From contig JAVEXI010000001.1 of NCBI GenBank assembly GCA_034004165.1, positions 19,493-83,492 of the forward strand: a stretch of 64,000 nt of DNA, read 5' to 3'. How positions within the stretch are numbered: position 1 is the first letter of the stretch; every line of letters starts with the position of its first letter. Origin of the DNA: Gudongella sp034004165. GTDB taxonomy: Bacteria; Bacillota; Clostridia; Tissierellales; Tissierellaceae. Below, in pieces: positions 1-6,967 of the stretch. Under the pieces are notes generated by a model. That model saw only the letters and a list, made by a program, of their open reading frames with translations. It made no database searches and was not told the DNA's origin. The position numbers and the translations under genes are program-made.

Positions 1-1497
1 AATGGACATCCTTTGTTTCTGTCCACCAGATAGAGAAACGCCTCTTTCACCAACGAGAGTGTCGTATTTTTTATCGAAACTATTTATGTCATTGTGTATG
101 GAAGCAGCTTTTGCTGCATTAAATACCATACCTTCGTCCAAATCAGGATTGGTAAGTCTAATATTCTCTCTGATAGTCTTTGCATATAGGAAAGGTTCCT
201 GTAGTACAAGACCGACATTCTTTCTAATCCATTTTCTATCTATTGTACTTAGTTCACGTCCATCTATTTTAATTGAGCCACTGCTGTAATCGTACAACCG
301 AGGTAACAGGTGCACCAATGAGCTCTTACCTGAACCAGTTGATCCAATAATTGCAAGGGTTTCACCTGGTTCTGCCGAAAATGAAACTCCATCAAGGACT
401 ATTTTATCATCTTCGTATGCAAAGCTGACATTTTCAAATTCTATTCGACCTGATATAGGGGGTTCCTCACCATTTTCAACCAGATTTTCAACTGGTATTG
501 AGAGAATCTCATCAATTCTATTAATTGAAACCAGAGCCTTTCCCATATCAGAAAGGGTTCGCCCTAATTGTCTTATTGGCCAAACTAGCATATTGACATA
601 GCTAATAAATGAAATGAGTACACCAAGACTTAAATTGCCTCTTACTACCATGATAGTACCTGTTATAATGGTAACTCCTACTTGCAACATGCTTATGAAG
701 TCTGAAAGAGACCAGTACATAGCAAGGTTAATTATAAGTCTTTGAACGTACTTTTTGTAATCTCCATTACGTTCATCAAACTTTGACAACTCATGTGATT
801 CTCTTGCAAATGCTTTGACAACTCTTATACCAGTTAGATTTTCTTGAAGAGTGGTAGTAAGTTTTGCCTCAGCTTCATCGGCGATTAAAAAGTCTTTTTG
901 TATTTTTTTAAAGAATATTATTGCAAATATAAAAGTAAAAGGCAGTAATGAAACTGATGCCAGTGCAAGCTTTAGATTCAGACTAAGCATGACCTGCATA
1001 ATAAAGATGAGCATAAAAATAGATCCTGCAACCTCTATTAATTGAACAGAAAGAAATCTCTTTACAGTTTCTACATCGGATGTACATCTTTGTATCAGAT
1101 CTCCTGTGTCTCCTTTTACATGATAGCTATAAGGAAGTTTTTGAATATGATCGTACATATCATCTCTTATTCGCATGGAAACTTCTTCTGCAGCCTTGGC
1201 AGAAAGGTATCCCTTAAGGTATAAAAAAATGCCGCGAAGTGCTGTGTTTATTACGATAACAACACCAATAATCCATAGATGTGCAGTCAGAAAGTCTATG
1301 CCGCCTAAGTATGATACAAATTTAGCAACAACAGAAGATTCTATGGGTTTTGTCCCAATTACAGAGTCTACAGCAACACCTATAATGAGCGGTCCCAGAG
1401 TATTAAAGAGTTGTGATATGACAACTGAAAACATTCCTACAAAATAAATAGCTTTAAGGCCTTTGGCAAATTGTAATATTTTTTTCGCTTCTTTCAT
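1..1497 (-). CDS. ABC transporter, fused permease and ATPase (partial, C-terminus beyond window)
   Basis: Half-transporter of the multidrug/lipid exporter type, acting as a membrane dimer. The 499 visible residues begin MKEAKKILQFAKGLKAIYF and hold a six-helix membrane domain, then the nucleotide-binding domain with Walker A GSTGSGKS at residues 385-392 and the ABC signature SGGQ at 490-493. Walker B and the switch His lie past the left edge. The ATG at 1497 is preceded by GAGAGGTG at a good distance. In Clostridia such genes often come in heterodimeric pairs, so a partner may lie just outside the window. Substrate cannot be read from the sequence. Confidence 0.9.
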   Translation of the reverse strand, partial: MKEAKKILQFAKGLKAIYFVGMFSVVISQLFNTLGPLIIGVAVDSVIGTKPIESSVVAKFVSYLGGIDFLTAHLWIIGVVIVINTALRGIFLYLKGYLSAKAAEEVSMRIRDDMYDHIQKLPYSYHVKGDTGDLIQRCTSDVETVKRFLSVQLIEVAGSIFMLIFIMQVMLSLNLKLALASVSLLPFTFIFAIIFFKKIQKDFLIADEAEAKLTTTLQENLTGIRVVKAFARESHELSKFDERNGDYKKYVQRLIINLAMYWSLSDFISMLQVGVTIITGTIMVVRGNLSLGVLISFISYVNMLVWPIRQLGRTLSDMGKALVSINRIDEILSIPVENLVENGEEPPISGRIEFENVSFAYEDDKIVLDGVSFSAEPGETLAIIGSTGSGKSSLVHLLPRLYDYSSGSIKIDGRELSTIDRKWIRKNVGLVLQEPFLYAKTIRENIRLTNPDLDEGMVFNAAKAASIHNDINSFDKKYDTLVGERGVSLSGGQKQRMSI

Positions 1498-1584
1498 GCT
1501 TACACCTCTCAATTCTGCAAAAAAAATCCATAGGTCTTGGCCTACGGCTTTAGTCTTTTACACTTCCAGAGTATTCCAATTACA

Positions 1585-1612
1585 ATTTTATACTAAAACG
1601 CCTAAATGTCAA
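1585..1612 (-). promoter_or_regulatory. Probable promoter of the ABC transporter gene
   Basis: On the minus strand a perfect TTGACA (1612-1607) is followed after 16 bases by TAAAAT (1590-1585), about 90 bases upstream of the transporter start. The rest of 1498-1773 shows no gene, only AT-rich sequence and a weak dyad near 1531-1548. Confidence 0.6.
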
Positions 1613-1773
1613 CATTTATTTTGTATTGAGAACATGGTTTTGGCAATTAAATCAATAACAAAGATAAATAATTTGAAAATTCAAGTTTTTTTTAATAATC
1701 TTTGAATTTGAAGAGTTACAGGGGTTATGTATGGGTATCATAATTTTATAATTGATATCAAAGGGGAAGTGCA

Positions 1774-2058
1774 ATGAACGAGATTCTACTTATTAACAGA
1801 GTAAATTTTAAAGACTATAGTGGAAAAAAGCAGAGAGTATTTTTTCTAATAGGCGGAATGAATCTGCCTAAAGTGGAGGAGACGCTTGCCCAGATACTGG
1901 ATAGCTCAAGGCTGGTAGATAAAGAAGATGTAGTATTTAAATACAATGGAGTTGAAGTGAGCATTTTAACCCAGTCAATACCAATTCTTATAAAAGCCAT
2001 GTCTGATCATAACCTTTCTTTGTACTCGGTTTATTCTCCTTATGACCCAGGGCCATAA
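1774..2058 (+). CDS. Conserved-looking small protein of unknown function
   Basis: 94 residues, start ATG preceded by GGGGAAG. I do not recognise the family. It is a small mixed-charge soluble protein without a membrane segment or signal peptide. It begins MNEILLINRVNFKDYSG, has a hydrophobic stretch VFFLIGGMNL near residues 22-31 and ends in a proline/glycine tail SPYDPGP. A TATAAT at 1747-1752 lies just upstream. It stands alone between a divergent ABC exporter and the ferritin gene, so any link to iron or stress is only positional. Confidence 0.6.
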   Translation: MNEILLINRVNFKDYSGKKQRVFFLIGGMNLPKVEETLAQILDSSRLVDKEDVVFKYNGVEVSILTQSIPILIKAMSDHNLSLYSVYSPYDPGP

Positions 2059-2106
2059 TTGCAATAATTACTGTTTTGTATGATAAATCATGGGTATAAC
2101 TAATAA

Positions 2107-2130
2107 GTGCAAATCGAAATAGCATTGCAC
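2107..2130. repeat. Inverted repeat upstream of ferritin
   Basis: GTGCAA at 2107-2112 and TTGCAC at 2125-2130 form a 6-bp dyad with a 12-base centre, about 70 bases before the ferritin start. It could be a regulator site or a small RNA hairpin; the arms are short and chance is possible. Confidence 0.3.
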
Positions 2131-2196
2131 ATATTGGTGTAATAGCTATGTCGATGATTTGTTTTATAAAAATAAACTAAAATATGGAGGTATGAC

Positions 2197-2679
2197 ATGA
2201 GCGAAAAATTATTGAAAGCATTGAATGATCAGTTTAACTTTGAACTATTATCGGGGTACTATTATTTGGCGATGGCGGCATATTGTGAAGCTGAGAATAT
2301 GAAGGGTATGAGTCATTTCCTGGTAGAACAAGCTAAAGAAGAGTATGAGCACGCAATGAAGTTTTACGAATTTATTAATGACAGCGATGGGAGAGCGACA
2401 ATGCAGGCTATAGGAGAACCAAAAAATGAATTTGACTCATTCTTGGAAGTATTTGAGACAGCTCTTCACCACGAAAAAGTTGTTACTTCAAGAATCTATA
2501 ATCTTCTTGAGATGGCAATTGAAGAAAAAGCACACTCTACCGTTCAGTTCCTACAGTGGTTTGTAGAGGAGCAGGTAGAAGAAGAAAGTACCATGAAAGA
2601 TATAATTTTCAAGCTTGAGAGAGTTAAAGATCACTTCCAAGGCTTGATGATGATAGATAACGAATTAGGAAAGAGATAA
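2197..2679 (+). CDS. ftnA: Ferritin (non-heme bacterial ferritin)
   Basis: Cytosolic iron-storage protein that oxidises Fe(II) and stores it as a mineral core in a 24-mer shell. 160 residues, the usual FtnA length. The ferroxidase centre is complete: E16, E49, H52 (EExEH context), E93 (HHEK) and Q126 (EEQxEEE), matching the E. coli FtnA positions offset by one. Start ATG follows TATGGAGGTATGAC, giving a strong Shine-Dalgarno. The gene is monocistronic, closed by a strong terminator at 2690-2722. It sits upstream of the redox/sulfur genes and near rubrerythrin, in line with a role in lowering free iron under oxygen exposure. Confidence 0.96.
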   Translation: MSEKLLKALNDQFNFELLSGYYYLAMAAYCEAENMKGMSHFLVEQAKEEYEHAMKFYEFINDSDGRATMQAIGEPKNEFDSFLEVFETALHHEKVVTSRIYNLLEMAIEEKAHSTVQFLQWFVEEQVEEESTMKDIIFKLERVKDHFQGLMMIDNELGKR

Positions 2680-2689
2680 TTATACTGTA

Positions 2690-2722
2690 AAAACAGCTCA
2701 TGAAAAAAATGAGCTGTTTTTT
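2690..2722 (+). terminator. Rho-independent terminator after ferritin
   Basis: Arms 2690-2701 and 2709-2720 (AAAACAGCTCAT and its complement) enclose a 7-base A loop and are followed by T-rich sequence. Confidence 0.9.
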
Positions 2723-2735
2723 GTTTGTTTTTTCC

Positions 2736-2764
2736 TTGACACATATATGCATATATTCTAATAT
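2736..2764 (+). promoter_or_regulatory. Promoter of the arsR-CoA disulfide reductase operon
   Basis: Perfect TTGACA (2736-2741), 17-base spacer, TAATAT (2759-2764). Transcription would start near 2771, about 43 bases before the GTG start of the regulator. Confidence 0.85.
2743..2756. promoter_or_regulatory. Candidate ArsR-family operator (perfect palindrome)
   Basis: ATATATGCATATAT is a perfect 14-bp palindrome filling most of the spacer between the -35 and -10 boxes. AT-rich dyads of the ATAT type in this position are typical binding sites of ArsR-family repressors, and the first gene of the operon encodes one, so autoregulation is likely. The exact footprint is inferred. Confidence 0.6.
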
Positions 2765-2813
2765 GGTGATATAAAGATATTGTTTAATTAAATAGGAAAG
2801 TAGGAGATACAGG

Positions 2814-3101
2814 GTGAAGTACGATAAAAAAATACTGGAAGAGAAGGTTGCTTTATTAAAGCTAATGGCTCATCCTGTCAGACTCTGCATTTTAAGAGGC
2901 CTTGTGATGGAAGGGACAAACAATGTATCTTATATGCAGGACTGTCTTGACATTCCCCAGTCGACTATTTCCCAGCATCTAGCCAAGTTAAGACTTGGTG
3001 GGCTAGTAAGGGATGAAAGAAGGGGTACAGAGGTTTTCTATTCCGTATCAAATGATGAAGTATTAAAAATTATTAACCAATTGTTTGTAGAGGAGGAATA
3101 A
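2814..3101 (+). CDS. ArsR-family winged-helix transcriptional regulator
   Basis: 95-residue homodimeric DNA-binding protein with an ArsR/SmtB winged helix-turn-helix; the recognition helix lies around residues 46-65 (DIPQSTISQHLAKLRLGGLV). It has two cysteines, C25 and C44, one in the first helices and one just before the recognition helix. Family members that sense persulfide or sulfide use Cys pairs, but these positions are not diagnostic to me. Start GTG with upstream TAGGAGA. It is directly followed, after three bases, by the CoA-disulfide-reductase-like gene, which it probably controls through the palindrome at 2743-2756. Confidence 0.9.
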   Translation: MKYDKKILEEKVALLKLMAHPVRLCILRGLVMEGTNNVSYMQDCLDIPQSTISQHLAKLRLGGLVRDERRGTEVFYSVSNDEVLKIINQLFVEEE

Positions 3102-3104
3102 AAA

Positions 3105-4841
3105 TTGTCCAAAAAAGTTGTCATCGTAGGAGGAGTTGCAGGTGGAGCGACAGCGCTTACCAGGCTCAGAAGGCTTGATGAAAGTGCTGAAATAGTTTTA
3201 TTTGAAAGGGGCGAATACATTTCATTTGCAAATTGTGGTCTTCCTTACTATATTGGAGGAACAATCGAGCAAAGAGATGCATTATTAGTAAGCACCCCAG
3301 AAGCAATTATGAAAAAGTACAATGTCGATGTGAGAAACCTTTCAGAGGTTACTAAAATCGACAGAGATAACAAATCAGTAGAAGTTAAAAACTTAAAGAC
3401 AGGTGAAGTATATAACGAAAGTTATGATTATCTTCTGCTGTCTACTGGTTCCAGCCCTATTAAACCACCAATACCAGGAATAGATGCTCCAAATATTTTC
3501 AGTCTGTGGAACATACCTGATACTGATGCAATAAAAGCTTATATTGACGAAAAGAAACCGAAGTCAGCTGTTGTTGTAGGTGGGGGCTTTATTGGCCTTG
3601 AAATGGCTGAAAATCTATATGATCAGGGATTAAATGTTGCTGTTGTCGAAATGCTAGATCAGGTTATGGCACCTATAGATTATGAAATGGCACAGATTGT
3701 ACATGAACATATGAAATCAAAGGGAGTGGACTTGCACCTAAAAGACGGAGTAAGCACTTTTGAATACGAAAATGGAACAACAGTTATAACTCTTCAATCA
3801 GGAGAAAAAGTTTCAGGCGATATGATAATTCTCTCCATAGGAATTAGACCAAATGGGGAGCTGGCAAAAGGTTGTGGGCTTGAACAAAACCAGCGCGGAG
3901 GAATTATTGTAGACAAATATCTTAAGACATCAGATGACAATATATATGCAATAGGTGATGTAATAGAAGTAGAAGACTACGTTAACAAGGTTCAAACAAT
4001 GGTACCACTTGCAGGTCCCGCTAACAAACAGGGACGTATTGTTGCCAACAACATCCTTGGCTCCTATAAAGAGGAATACAAGGGAACACAGGGAACCAGT
4101 ATTGCAAAAATATTTGACCTGACTGTAGCAAGTACTGGAGTTAACGAAAAAACTCTTATTAGGATGGGCAAAGAATATAAAAAGGATTACAATCTAACTC
4201 TTATACATCAGAATGCACATGCGGGTTATTATCCTGGAGCACTTCCAATGACTATGAAGATGATTTTCGATATGGATGGAAAAGTATTGGGCTCACAGAT
4301 TGTTGGATATGAGGGTGTCGACAAGAGAATAGATGTAATTGCCACCGCCATAAGATTTGGTGGAAAAGTGGAGAACTTAATCGACCTTGAACTAGCATAT
4401 GCACCACCTTACGGTTCAGCGAAGGATCCAGTAAATATGATAGGCTTCGTTGCAGATAACTTGATGAGGGGAATGACAGAACAAGTTCTCTGGAGAGAAC
4501 TAGATGAACTTGATAAAGATGAATACAAAATTCTTGATATTAGGGAAGATGTAGAAACTGAGATTGGTTCAATGGAAAATTCTATTCATATACCTTTAGA
4601 AGAGCTAAGGGATAGGTTGGATGAATTGGATAAAGACAAAACCTATATCACTTTGTGCTCGGTTGGTTTGAGAGGATATTTAGCAGAAAGAGCTCTTAAA
4701 GACAGAGGATATAAGGCTCTCAATCTGGCTGGTGGATTTACCACTTATAAAAATATGTATATGCAAAGTGACACACCACAACCTCAGGAACCAAGAGCAT
4801 TTTCAGATTCGGGGGTTGCAAATACATCGCTGGGAAAGTAG
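3105..4841 (+). CDS. cdr: CoA-disulfide reductase-like FAD/NAD(P)H flavoprotein with rhodanese domain (zero-frame product)
   Basis: Pyridine nucleotide-disulfide oxidoreductase that would reduce CoA disulfide or CoA persulfide, handling sulfane sulfur in the cytosol. The TTG start follows AGAGGAGGAATAAAA. FAD-binding VGGVAGG is at residues 8-14. The single active cysteine C44 lies in FANCGLPYYIGG, the CoADR/NADH oxidase signature. The NAD(P)H-binding VVVGGGFIGLEMAENL follows near 155-170, then the dimerisation domain. A rhodanese domain from about 465 carries active-site C518 in LCSVGLRG. The frame ends at TAG 4839-4841 (578 aa). Related clostridial proteins continue with TusA and DsrE domains, and here these lie in the -1 frame (see 4838-5596). 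The regulator gene upstream belongs to the same operon. Confidence 0.93.
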   Translation: MSKKVVIVGGVAGGATALTRLRRLDESAEIVLFERGEYISFANCGLPYYIGGTIEQRDALLVSTPEAIMKKYNVDVRNLSEVTKIDRDNKSVEVKNLKTGEVYNESYDYLLLSTGSSPIKPPIPGIDAPNIFSLWNIPDTDAIKAYIDEKKPKSAVVVGGGFIGLEMAENLYDQGLNVAVVEMLDQVMAPIDYEMAQIVHEHMKSKGVDLHLKDGVSTFEYENGTTVITLQSGEKVSGDMIILSIGIRPNGELAKGCGLEQNQRGGIIVDKYLKTSDDNIYAIGDVIEVEDYVNKVQTMVPLAGPANKQGRIVANNILGSYKEEYKGTQGTSIAKIFDLTVASTGVNEKTLIRMGKEYKKDYNLTLIHQNAHAGYYPGALPMTMKMIFDMDGKVLGSQIVGYEGVDKRIDVIATAIRFGGKVENLIDLELAYAPPYGSAKDPVNMIGFVADNLMRGMTEQVLWRELDELDKDEYKILDIREDVETEIGSMENSIHIPLEELRDRLDELDKDKTYITLCSVGLRGYLAERALKDRGYKALNLAGGFTTYKNMYMQSDTPQPQEPRAFSDSGVANTSLGK

Positions 4842-4878
4842 CATCCCCAGCAGGGGAGATCATCAAGCTTAATGCTTG
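4832..4878 (+). promoter_or_regulatory. Putative programmed -1 ribosomal frameshift site
   Basis: The heptamer G GGA AAG occupies 4832-4838 in exactly the X XXY YYZ phase of the upstream frame (codons GGA 4833, AAG 4836). It is followed at once by the TAG stop (4839-4841). Five bases after the heptamer, TCCCC (4844-4848) pairs with GGGGA (4853-4857) across the loop AGCA. A second hairpin, CAAGC (4864-4868) with GCTTG (4874-4878), follows. Slippery X XXA AAG plus a hairpin 5-8 bases downstream is the standard bacterial -1 frameshift arrangement. A one-base sequencing deletion is the alternative, for instance in the G5 run at 4811-4815. Confidence 0.65.
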
Positions 4879-5596
4879 CGGTCTTTCCTGTCCGGGGCCT
4901 ATAATACAAGTTGCTGAAAGATTTAAAACTCTTAATGATGGTGATATTCTCGAAGTATCAGCAACAGATCCAGGATTTTTAAGTGACATAAGAGCTTGGT
5001 GCAGAAATACTGGAAACACTTTTATAAGCGATGAAAAGCAAAAAACACAATGGGTTGTCCGACTAAAAAAAGGACTTGGCGGAGAAATTGAAAACACTGC
5101 AAAAACTATAGTATCTGCTCCAACAAAGAAGGAAAAATCAATGATTGTATTTAGTGGAGACCTGGATAAGGCCATAGCTTCATTCATTATAGCGAATGGA
5201 GCAAAGGCAATGGGTAACGACGTTACGATGTTTTTCACATTCTGGGGACTAAATATTCTTAGAAAGCCTGAACCTGTGAGCGTCAGCAAAGATTTTATTA
5301 GCACGATGTTTGGGAAAATGATGCCAAGAGGAAGCTCAAAACTAGGGCTTTCCAAAATGAACATGGCTGGAATTGGACCTAAGCTAATAAGAAAAGTAAT
5401 GAATGATAAGAACATTTCTTCTCTTGAAGAATTAATAAAGACAGGAATCGATTCAGGCATAAGAATCGTAGCATGCCAGATGTCAATGGACGTTATGGGA
5501 ATAACAAAAGAAGAACTCTTTGATGGAATTGAAATTGGAGGAGTTGCAACCTATCTGGATGCAGCAGACGAATCTAACGTAAATCTATTTATTTAA
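4838..5596 (+). CDS. TusA and DsrE domains of the CoA-disulfide reductase-like protein (-1 frame extension)
   Basis: Sulfur-relay extension of the flavoprotein gene. After slippage the protein would read ...NTSLGK-VASPAGEIIKLNACGLSCPGP, adding 252 residues for an 830-residue product. The TusA-like domain holds the CPGP motif with the persulfide-carrying Cys at fused residue 596. The DsrE/DsrF-like domain runs from about 680 with a conserved-type Cys in VACQMSMDVMG. This frame is open from 4772 but has no ATG, GTG or TTG codon until the ATG at 5141. The TusA domain therefore cannot be made from an ordinary start; only DsrE could be initiated alone, and no good Shine-Dalgarno precedes 5141. Confidence 0.8.
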   Translation, partial: VASPAGEIIKLNACGLSCPGPIIQVAERFKTLNDGDILEVSATDPGFLSDIRAWCRNTGNTFISDEKQKTQWVVRLKKGLGGEIENTAKTIVSAPTKKEKSMIVFSGDLDKAIASFIIANGAKAMGNDVTMFFTFWGLNILRKPEPVSVSKDFISTMFGKMMPRGSSKLGLSKMNMAGIGPKLIRKVMNDKNISSLEELIKTGIDSGIRIVACQMSMDVMGITKEELFDGIEIGGVATYLDAADESNVNLFI

Positions 5597-5600
5597 AGAT

Positions 5601-5633
5601 AAAGCGGAGTGAATTTACTTTTCACTCCGCTTT
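5601..5633 (+). terminator. Terminator after the CoA-disulfide reductase locus
   Basis: Arms 5601-5613 and 5621-5633 pair perfectly over 13 bp (AAAGCGGAGTGAA and complement) with a 7-base loop. The following T tract is interrupted. Confidence 0.85.
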
Positions 5634-5650
5634 ATTACGCTTTTGTATAC

Positions 5651-5679
5651 TAGACTTGATTATGAGAATAATGTATAAT
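5651..5679 (+). promoter_or_regulatory. Probable rubrerythrin promoter
   Basis: TAGACT (5651-5656), 17-base spacer, perfect TATAAT (5674-5679). The spacer contains an A/T-rich imperfect dyad (TTATGAGAATAA), loosely like PerR/Fur boxes; that resemblance is weak. The long leader, about 75 bases, ends in AAAGGAGG. Confidence 0.6.
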
Positions 5680-5757
5680 ATGCATAGTAATCAATAAATG
5701 AAATGATTACACCGTTTTGTTAATAATTAAAACTTAAACATCAAAGGAGGATCTACT

Positions 5758-6303
5758 ATGAATGTAATGACACAAGATAATCTCAGATCTGCATTTGGCG
5801 GAGAAAGCCAGGCGCACATGAGATACAGAGTATGGGCTGAAAAAGCTAAAAAAGATGGTTTTCCAAACGTAGCAAGGCTTTTTATGGCTACTTCCGATGC
5901 TGAACAAGTTCACGCTACTCTCCACTTTAAGGCTCTTAAAGATATTTCAGGAGGTTTTACTGTAGTTTCTGGTGGAGAATTTGGTCTTGGTACAACTTCA
6001 GAAAACCTTGCAGGAGGCATAGCAGGTGAACTACATGAAGTTACCCAAATGTATCCAGCTTACATATCAGTTGCAGAAATGCAAGGAGAAAAAGCAGCTG
6101 TTCAGGCAATGAGATATGCAGTGGCAGCAGAGCAGGTACACGCTGACTGTTACCAGGTTGCTAAGGATTTTGTTGATGCAGAAAAAGATCTTGAAGCTAA
6201 GGTTATAGAAATGTGTCCAGTATGCGGATATATTACTCTTACGGGAGAAGAAGAAAACTGCCCAATCTGCAGCGCAAAGAAAGCTCTATTTGTTGAATAC
6301 TAA
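5758..6303 (+). CDS. rbr: Rubrerythrin
   Basis: NADH-linked peroxidase of anaerobes that reduces hydrogen peroxide at a diiron site, taking electrons from rubredoxin. 181 residues. The N-terminal four-helix diiron domain shows E16 (GGESQAHMRY), E49 and H52 (DAEQVHA), then a second Glu set in AEMQGEK and AAEQVHADC. The C-terminal rubredoxin-like domain binds one Fe through C153, C156, C168 and C171 (CPVCG...CPIC). Start ATG after AAAGGAGG. The gene is monocistronic with its own promoter and terminator. A stand-alone rubredoxin that could feed it is encoded at 33775-33933. Confidence 0.97.
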   Translation: MNVMTQDNLRSAFGGESQAHMRYRVWAEKAKKDGFPNVARLFMATSDAEQVHATLHFKALKDISGGFTVVSGGEFGLGTTSENLAGGIAGELHEVTQMYPAYISVAEMQGEKAAVQAMRYAVAAEQVHADCYQVAKDFVDAEKDLEAKVIEMCPVCGYITLTGEEENCPICSAKKALFVEY

Positions 6304-6309
6304 AGATTG

Positions 6310-6336
6310 ACAGACGCCATTAAGGCGTCTGTTTTT
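6310..6336 (+). terminator. Terminator after rubrerythrin
   Basis: CAGACGCC (6311-6318) and GGCGTCTG (6324-6331) with a 5-base loop, followed by TTTTT. Confidence 0.93.
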
Positions 6337-6359
6337 CAGATAGATTTGGAGGTTAATTG

Positions 6360-6926
6360 ATGCTGTTTGAGACACTTGCAGTATCTATAGTCGTTGGTTT
6401 AATTAGGAAAGGAAAGTTTAAAAATATTGAATCCATCCCAGTAAAAGGATGGCCTTTTATAATAGCTGGTTTTCTTGTTTACATATCAACATTAATAATT
6501 TTGAAGTATTCATCAGGTGCATTATCGAGTTGGATATTTTCGAATATTATTTTGTTAGTGAGCACTTATTATCTTTTTATAATTATTGGTATTCTAATAT
6601 CTTCAATGAGTGTCGGATTCGTCCTTATTTCAACTGGTCTGGGACTTAATGGATTAGCTTCAATAGTAAATGGTGGTAGGATGCCTGTTTCTGCAGATGC
6701 ACTAAGAATAGCGGGGTTAGAGGAAAATATAAGCTTTCTTTCTGCAGGTAAGAGTTCAGTTCATATACTGGCTGACTCTGGCACTAGGCTTTATTATCTT
6801 GCGGATATTATACCAGTTCCTTTGATAATTCCTAAAGTCATTAGCATAGGAGATATTATATTGGCAATAGGAATTTTTCTAACTATTCAAAAATATATGA
6901 CTTTATCTAATTCGTTGCATAGCTGA
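6360..6926 (+). CDS. DUF5317 family membrane protein
   Basis: Predicted integral membrane protein of 188 residues with four to five hydrophobic segments. The C-terminal half carries the family pattern NGGRMPVSADALRIAGL, then LADSGTRLYYLADIIPVP and SIGDIILAIGIF. The function of DUF5317 proteins is not known. I chose ATG 6360 because GGAGG at 6348-6352 lies 7 bases before it; a TTG three bases earlier is too close. The CapA-like gene follows after 41 bases in the same direction and may be co-transcribed. Confidence 0.85.
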   Translation: MLFETLAVSIVVGLIRKGKFKNIESIPVKGWPFIIAGFLVYISTLIILKYSSGALSSWIFSNIILLVSTYYLFIIIGILISSMSVGFVLISTGLGLNGLASIVNGGRMPVSADALRIAGLEENISFLSAGKSSVHILADSGTRLYYLADIIPVPLIIPKVISIGDIILAIGIFLTIQKYMTLSNSLHS

Positions 6927-6967
6927 GCAATAAGAGATAGAATATAGGTACTGGAGTTGTTATTCTA

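Noticed and set aside
2..1705. Several short plus-strand open frames at the left edge
   Set aside because: They lie opposite the ABC transporter coding sequence or in its AT-rich leader, and have no good starts.
4811..4815. Frameshift located in the GGGGG run
   Set aside because: A lost G here would also join the frames, so it stays an alternative. The heptamer at the stop codon with a downstream hairpin is the more specific signal, and the linker read in the zero frame (SDSGVANTSLGK) looks more natural than the -1 reading with an extra Cys.
4738..5460. A long open frame of 240 codons on the minus strand across the flavoprotein junction
   Set aside because: It is antisense to the rhodanese-TusA-DsrE coding region, has no recognisable domain and no ribosome site, and the plus-strand frames carry clear conserved motifs.
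5141..5596. DsrE domain as a separate gene starting at ATG 5141
   Set aside because: No Shine-Dalgarno precedes the ATG, and the TusA domain directly upstream in the same frame would be left untranslated; continuation of the upstream protein fits better.
5660..5680. PerR or Fur box at the rubrerythrin promoter
   Set aside because: The TTATGAGAATAA dyad matches the consensus only loosely; AT-rich promoter sequence gives such partial matches by chance.
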